Source: Capillidium heterosporum (taxonomy: Eukaryota; Entomophthoromycota; Entomophthoromycetes; Entomophthorales; Capillidiaceae). From it: a DNA stretch of 64,000 nt. The DNA lies in the NCBI GenBank assembly GCA_016630905.1, contig WBMQ01000003.1:248001-312000 (forward strand). Reading direction: 5' to 3'. The translations under genes were made by a program, and so were the position numbers. Numbering within the stretch: position 1 is the stretch's first letter; every line of letters begins with the position of its first letter. Below are positions 61,129 through 64,000 of this stretch, in pieces. Under the pieces are notes generated by a model. That model did no database searches, was not told the origin of the DNA, and worked only from the letters and a program-made list of their open reading frames with translations.

Positions 61129-61439
61129 GATTCAATTGGAAGGCCACCTTGCCAAGCTTTACAAAACTCTTGGGAGTAATAAGTCTTTGTAATATATAAA
61201 CTTTACTATTTTTCCATGACTTCTGCTTGTAAATAAAAATGTATTTGTTAAAATAATTGGCTTTGAAATATCCTTTTGAACTGTAGTGTTAAAACAAGTG
61301 AATATCACCATTAAAAACTTTAATACTAAATATATCCAATCCAAGAAAGTATACCATCTACAACTGAACCTTCAACCGTTCCATTTATAAAGTAGGTGAG
61401 CAATTTTAGCCAAAGTGCTCTTATACCAAGTCGCAAAAT
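61129..61439. other. Short intergenic between converging genes
   Basis: About 310 AT-rich bases holding the 3' flanks of the PP2C gene and VPS27. Nothing else seen. Confidence 0.6.
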
Positions 61440-63761
61440 TTACAGGTCAATCAAAGGTACCTCGCTAGCCGGCGTGGAAGTGGCAGGAGCAGCTTGGCTA
61501 TGAGGTAAGTTAGCTTGGTAGGGTTGAGCTGAATGCTGAGGGTAGGTAGGTGCATTTGGGGTACTGTAGTAGTTTTGGGATGGTGGATGAGTAGATTGAT
61601 ACTGATAAGCGTAGTAATCGTGAGCGGGTTGAGGAGCAGCAGCGGGAGCGGCAGCCGGCTCGACGTAGTAGTTTTGGGGCTGGGAAGGATAGTTAGTAAC
61701 CGACTGGGAGCTCTCAGTGTAGCTGGGGTAGTATGAACCAGCCGGAGGGTGGCTGGAGTTTGGATCAGAAGGGATGGGTTCGACGTAGGTCTCGTAATGT
61801 TGAGCTGGTGGAGCATGGCTGGGATAGGAATTAGGGGATAGAACCTCGTAGGATTGAGCCGGTGGTGCGTGGGCTGCATGGTAACCGAGAGTAACTGGAC
61901 CGTCAGCTAGGAATTCCGTAGAGCTGTGCAGGGGTAGAATGCTGGGATGAGTGTGACTGATTTGAAATCATATCCCCGTATTGATGTGAAGGAGCACGGT
62001 TCTGCTGATAAGGATCACTATTTCCATCATAGGGAATGGTAGGGGCCGAAGAGATAGGTAAGCTACTGTGCAAGCTACTTTGGCGAGATATAGATGGGGA
62101 GTAAGGCTCATAGGACGGAGTAGATAGCCCGGCGTAGGGATTGGCACTTAAGCTACGTTCCAATAGATTATCGTAGAGCTTGACAGCGTTAGATAGCTTG
62201 TTGTGGAGCTCTATAAAGGTAGAGTGTTTATAATTAGCGTCTTGAAGGCTAAGCGCCAACTTTGGAGCGATGGTGCAGATTTCCGAATATAGAGAATGGG
62301 CTAAGGGATCGAAATCCTGACGAATCCCATTCTGAACCGGTTCTACAAGTTTGGAAAACTGTGAAACTTTGGCAGATTCCCGTTCAGATAACGTATGGCT
62401 AGATACTATTGGAGCATTGTCCGAATCCTAAGAAAGTTAGTTTACATTTAGATTTTGGATTACCTGGGCATTAGAAGATTGATAAAGCTCCGGATAGGTG
62501 TTTACGGTGAACTTTGATTCGTTTATTCTCATCTCTTCCAAAGAAGCGGCAATAGCTGCTGCCAAATCAGCATCCTCAGAAGCTGAATTATTGGGTGGGA
62601 TGGTGGTAGTGTTATCGGAAAATTTTACCGATTTAACAGGGGCGGATTGTTTTGCCTCCTGTAACGACAGTTGTATCGCTTTTTGCAAGTCTGCATCGTC
62701 AGTCGATCAAATTGGTAGTTGATGTAAGATTTGGAGCAGCCAAGTCGGGCTTAGGTTCTGTGGCGATAAACTCGGAAAGCGATATTGGTTTAGAACTAAA
62801 GCTATTAGCATATATCTATAAGGTTAACTTACTCTGAAGACACTTTCTTGAGCTTTAGATAACATCCAATACATACTCGTACCGGTTCATTGATACCAAA
62901 GTGGGGTAGGGGTAGGTTATTAGTTGAACAGGTATGGCAAAAAACCAAGCCACAATTACGGCAATGATGCTAGGGTAAATTTAGTACACATAAACCTTCG
63001 GTGTAGTGGTACCTTGCGATTAGTCATAGTAAAATAGTTACGGCATCGCATACAAACTTCACTATCGGTCCATTCTGGAGCCTAAAAGATATTAGCATAG
63101 GCCTATTTTATACATTTACAGTTTTGGTATCAATTAAAGCTGAACTTAATGTTGATTTCTGAGGGAAGTTATACCCTTGCGCCTTCAAAGCGCCATACAC
63201 TTGGCTGGTATAGGCCAATTCTGGTTTTGTTTTGAATGCCTCTGCCCAGTTTTGTATATGTTCCAACATCTTGTTCTGCACCTCTAAGTTGGGAGAAGTC
63301 TAAGTTAAGTATAAATAAATTATATGCTTTTCCATAAATTACCGGAGCTTTAAGTATCGAAACCAAGTCATCCATAAATTCACGAGAAGCTATCTCAACC
63401 AAAAAGTGATTTCCACCATTTTTAACACAGGTATCAGTCAGCTATTGTTAAACGAAATTAAAATGGATAAATGGATAAATCTTACCGATAGAGTAAGTAG
63501 CTGCACGATGGGATTGGTATGTCGCAACCGTCTTCGTAAAGCGGTAGTCACTTCCTTTGCCGGAAATTTCTTACTACGGATATAGTCACTAATCTCTAAA
63601 TTCAAGCCGATATCTTCTTGACCAACCGGCAGAGTTTCAGCGGTTGCCCTATCTAATTTTTGAGGTACATTTTAAATTAATCCAAGGTCAATGTGTGAAT
63701 TTAAAGCCAATTTACCGATAAATTCGTCTACTTGTGAACTCCCGAAAATTGCAGAAAACAT
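61440..63761 (-). CDS. VPS27: ESCRT-0 subunit Vps27 (VHS-FYVE-UIM)
   Basis: Start at 63761 ([14 protein letters not shown]). Domains in order: VHS (about 5-155, with [19 protein letters not shown] and [12 protein letters not shown]); FYVE ([30 protein letters not shown]), which binds PI3P on endosomes; and two ubiquitin-interacting motifs ([15 protein letters not shown] and [16 protein letters not shown]). A helical GAT-like region and a Pro/Gln/Tyr-rich tail follow, ending in the clathrin-box-like LIDL. Vps27 sorts ubiquitinated membrane proteins into multivesicular bodies. At least six short introns are present. The frame is broken twice: TGA at 62699-62701 between NLID and DADLQKAI, and TGA at 61903-61905 between YGIPS and DGPVTLGYH. 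Each time reading resumes in the +1 frame. Confidence 0.9.
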
Positions 63762-64000
63762 AGTGTATAGTAGCTACTTTTAAATGTTGATAATGATTGA
63801 AAAGCTAAAGAGTTTTGAGCTTCTTTCTTCACTTGGATATTGAGGTTTGTTGTTAGTTTTGGAACGAAACTGAGTTTCCAAGCCTTGGACTTAGATTAGC
63901 TTGGAGTCGGACTAAATTTCTAAAGGAGATTTAGTCATCATCACCCTTTGAGGAAATGTAATTGGATGAAAGACTTTATTAAATTGGATAATTTAAAAAT
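63762..64000. other. 5' flank of VPS27
   Basis: About 240 bases to the window edge. Presumed promoter; no clear element. Confidence 0.4.

Overview
The window looks like nuclear DNA of an AT-rich, intron-bearing fungus, most likely an ascomycete. Support comes from a Zn2Cys6 (zinc-cluster) regulator, two genes resembling the regulator middle-homology region, many GT..AG introns of roughly 37-120 nt, and fungal orthologues of GID1, VPS27, BPL1, PAM17, COX17 and FEX1. A canonical COP9 signalosome subunit (CSN4) and a TOE1/Triman-like nuclease argue against Saccharomyces-type budding yeasts. A Taphrinomycotina or other early-branching lineage is possible, but I cannot fix the species. I found no tRNA, rRNA, CRISPR array, transposon or virus-like element.

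Layout. 1-2.9 kb: two decayed LRR-like remnants. 2.9-5.0: PhoD-like phosphatase (+). 6.6-9.4: CSN4 and a SABATH methyltransferase (-). 10.7-12.3: a decayed secreted-protein locus, then the fluoride exporter FEX1 (+). 12.9-14.9: GID1/RanBPM (-). 16.8-17.9: a short zinc-cluster regulator (+). 20.1-21.8: a strongly expressed-looking small secreted protein and a tiny secreted ORF. 23-25.9: F-box/LRR genes and remnants (-). 27.7-29.2: membrane-anchored RBR ubiquitin ligase (-). 31.9-33.7: TOE1/Triman-like DEDDh nuclease (+). 34-35.1: PAM17 and COX17 head to head. 36.1: RidA-like deaminase (-). 36.9-38.1: an F-box remnant sharing an inverted, about 98% identical block with the one at 23.4-24.0. 39-42.8: a tandem pair of unknown proteins. 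43.4-45.5: BPL1. 46-50.4: a tandem pair of 642-residue regulator-like proteins without a zinc cluster. 50.4-57: gene-poor, with one decayed LRR gene. 57-58.3: intact F-box/LRR gene (-). 59.8-61.1: PP2C phosphatase (+). 61.4-63.8: VPS27 (-).

Conserved housekeeping genes alternate with fast-evolving accessory loci: F-box/LRR genes in several states of decay, tandem duplicates and small secreted ORFs. Ubiquitin-linked genes are frequent (CSN4, GID1, RBR ligase, F-box proteins, ESCRT-0 VPS27). CSN acts on cullin ligases that use F-box proteins, but nothing shows that their proximity is functional.

The most unusual signal is recurrent frame breaks in otherwise well-conserved genes. Hand-translated exons of VPS27 (twice), PAM17, the RBR gene, BPL1, one copy of the unknown pair and one F-box gene resume one base later (+1). 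In most cases the resumption is at or within a few codons of an in-frame stop. BPL1 has a further break of the opposite sign. Uncorrected long-read indels are the simplest explanation; stop-linked +1 ribosomal frameshifting is the exciting one. All coordinates, splice choices and identity figures were worked out by hand from the sequence.
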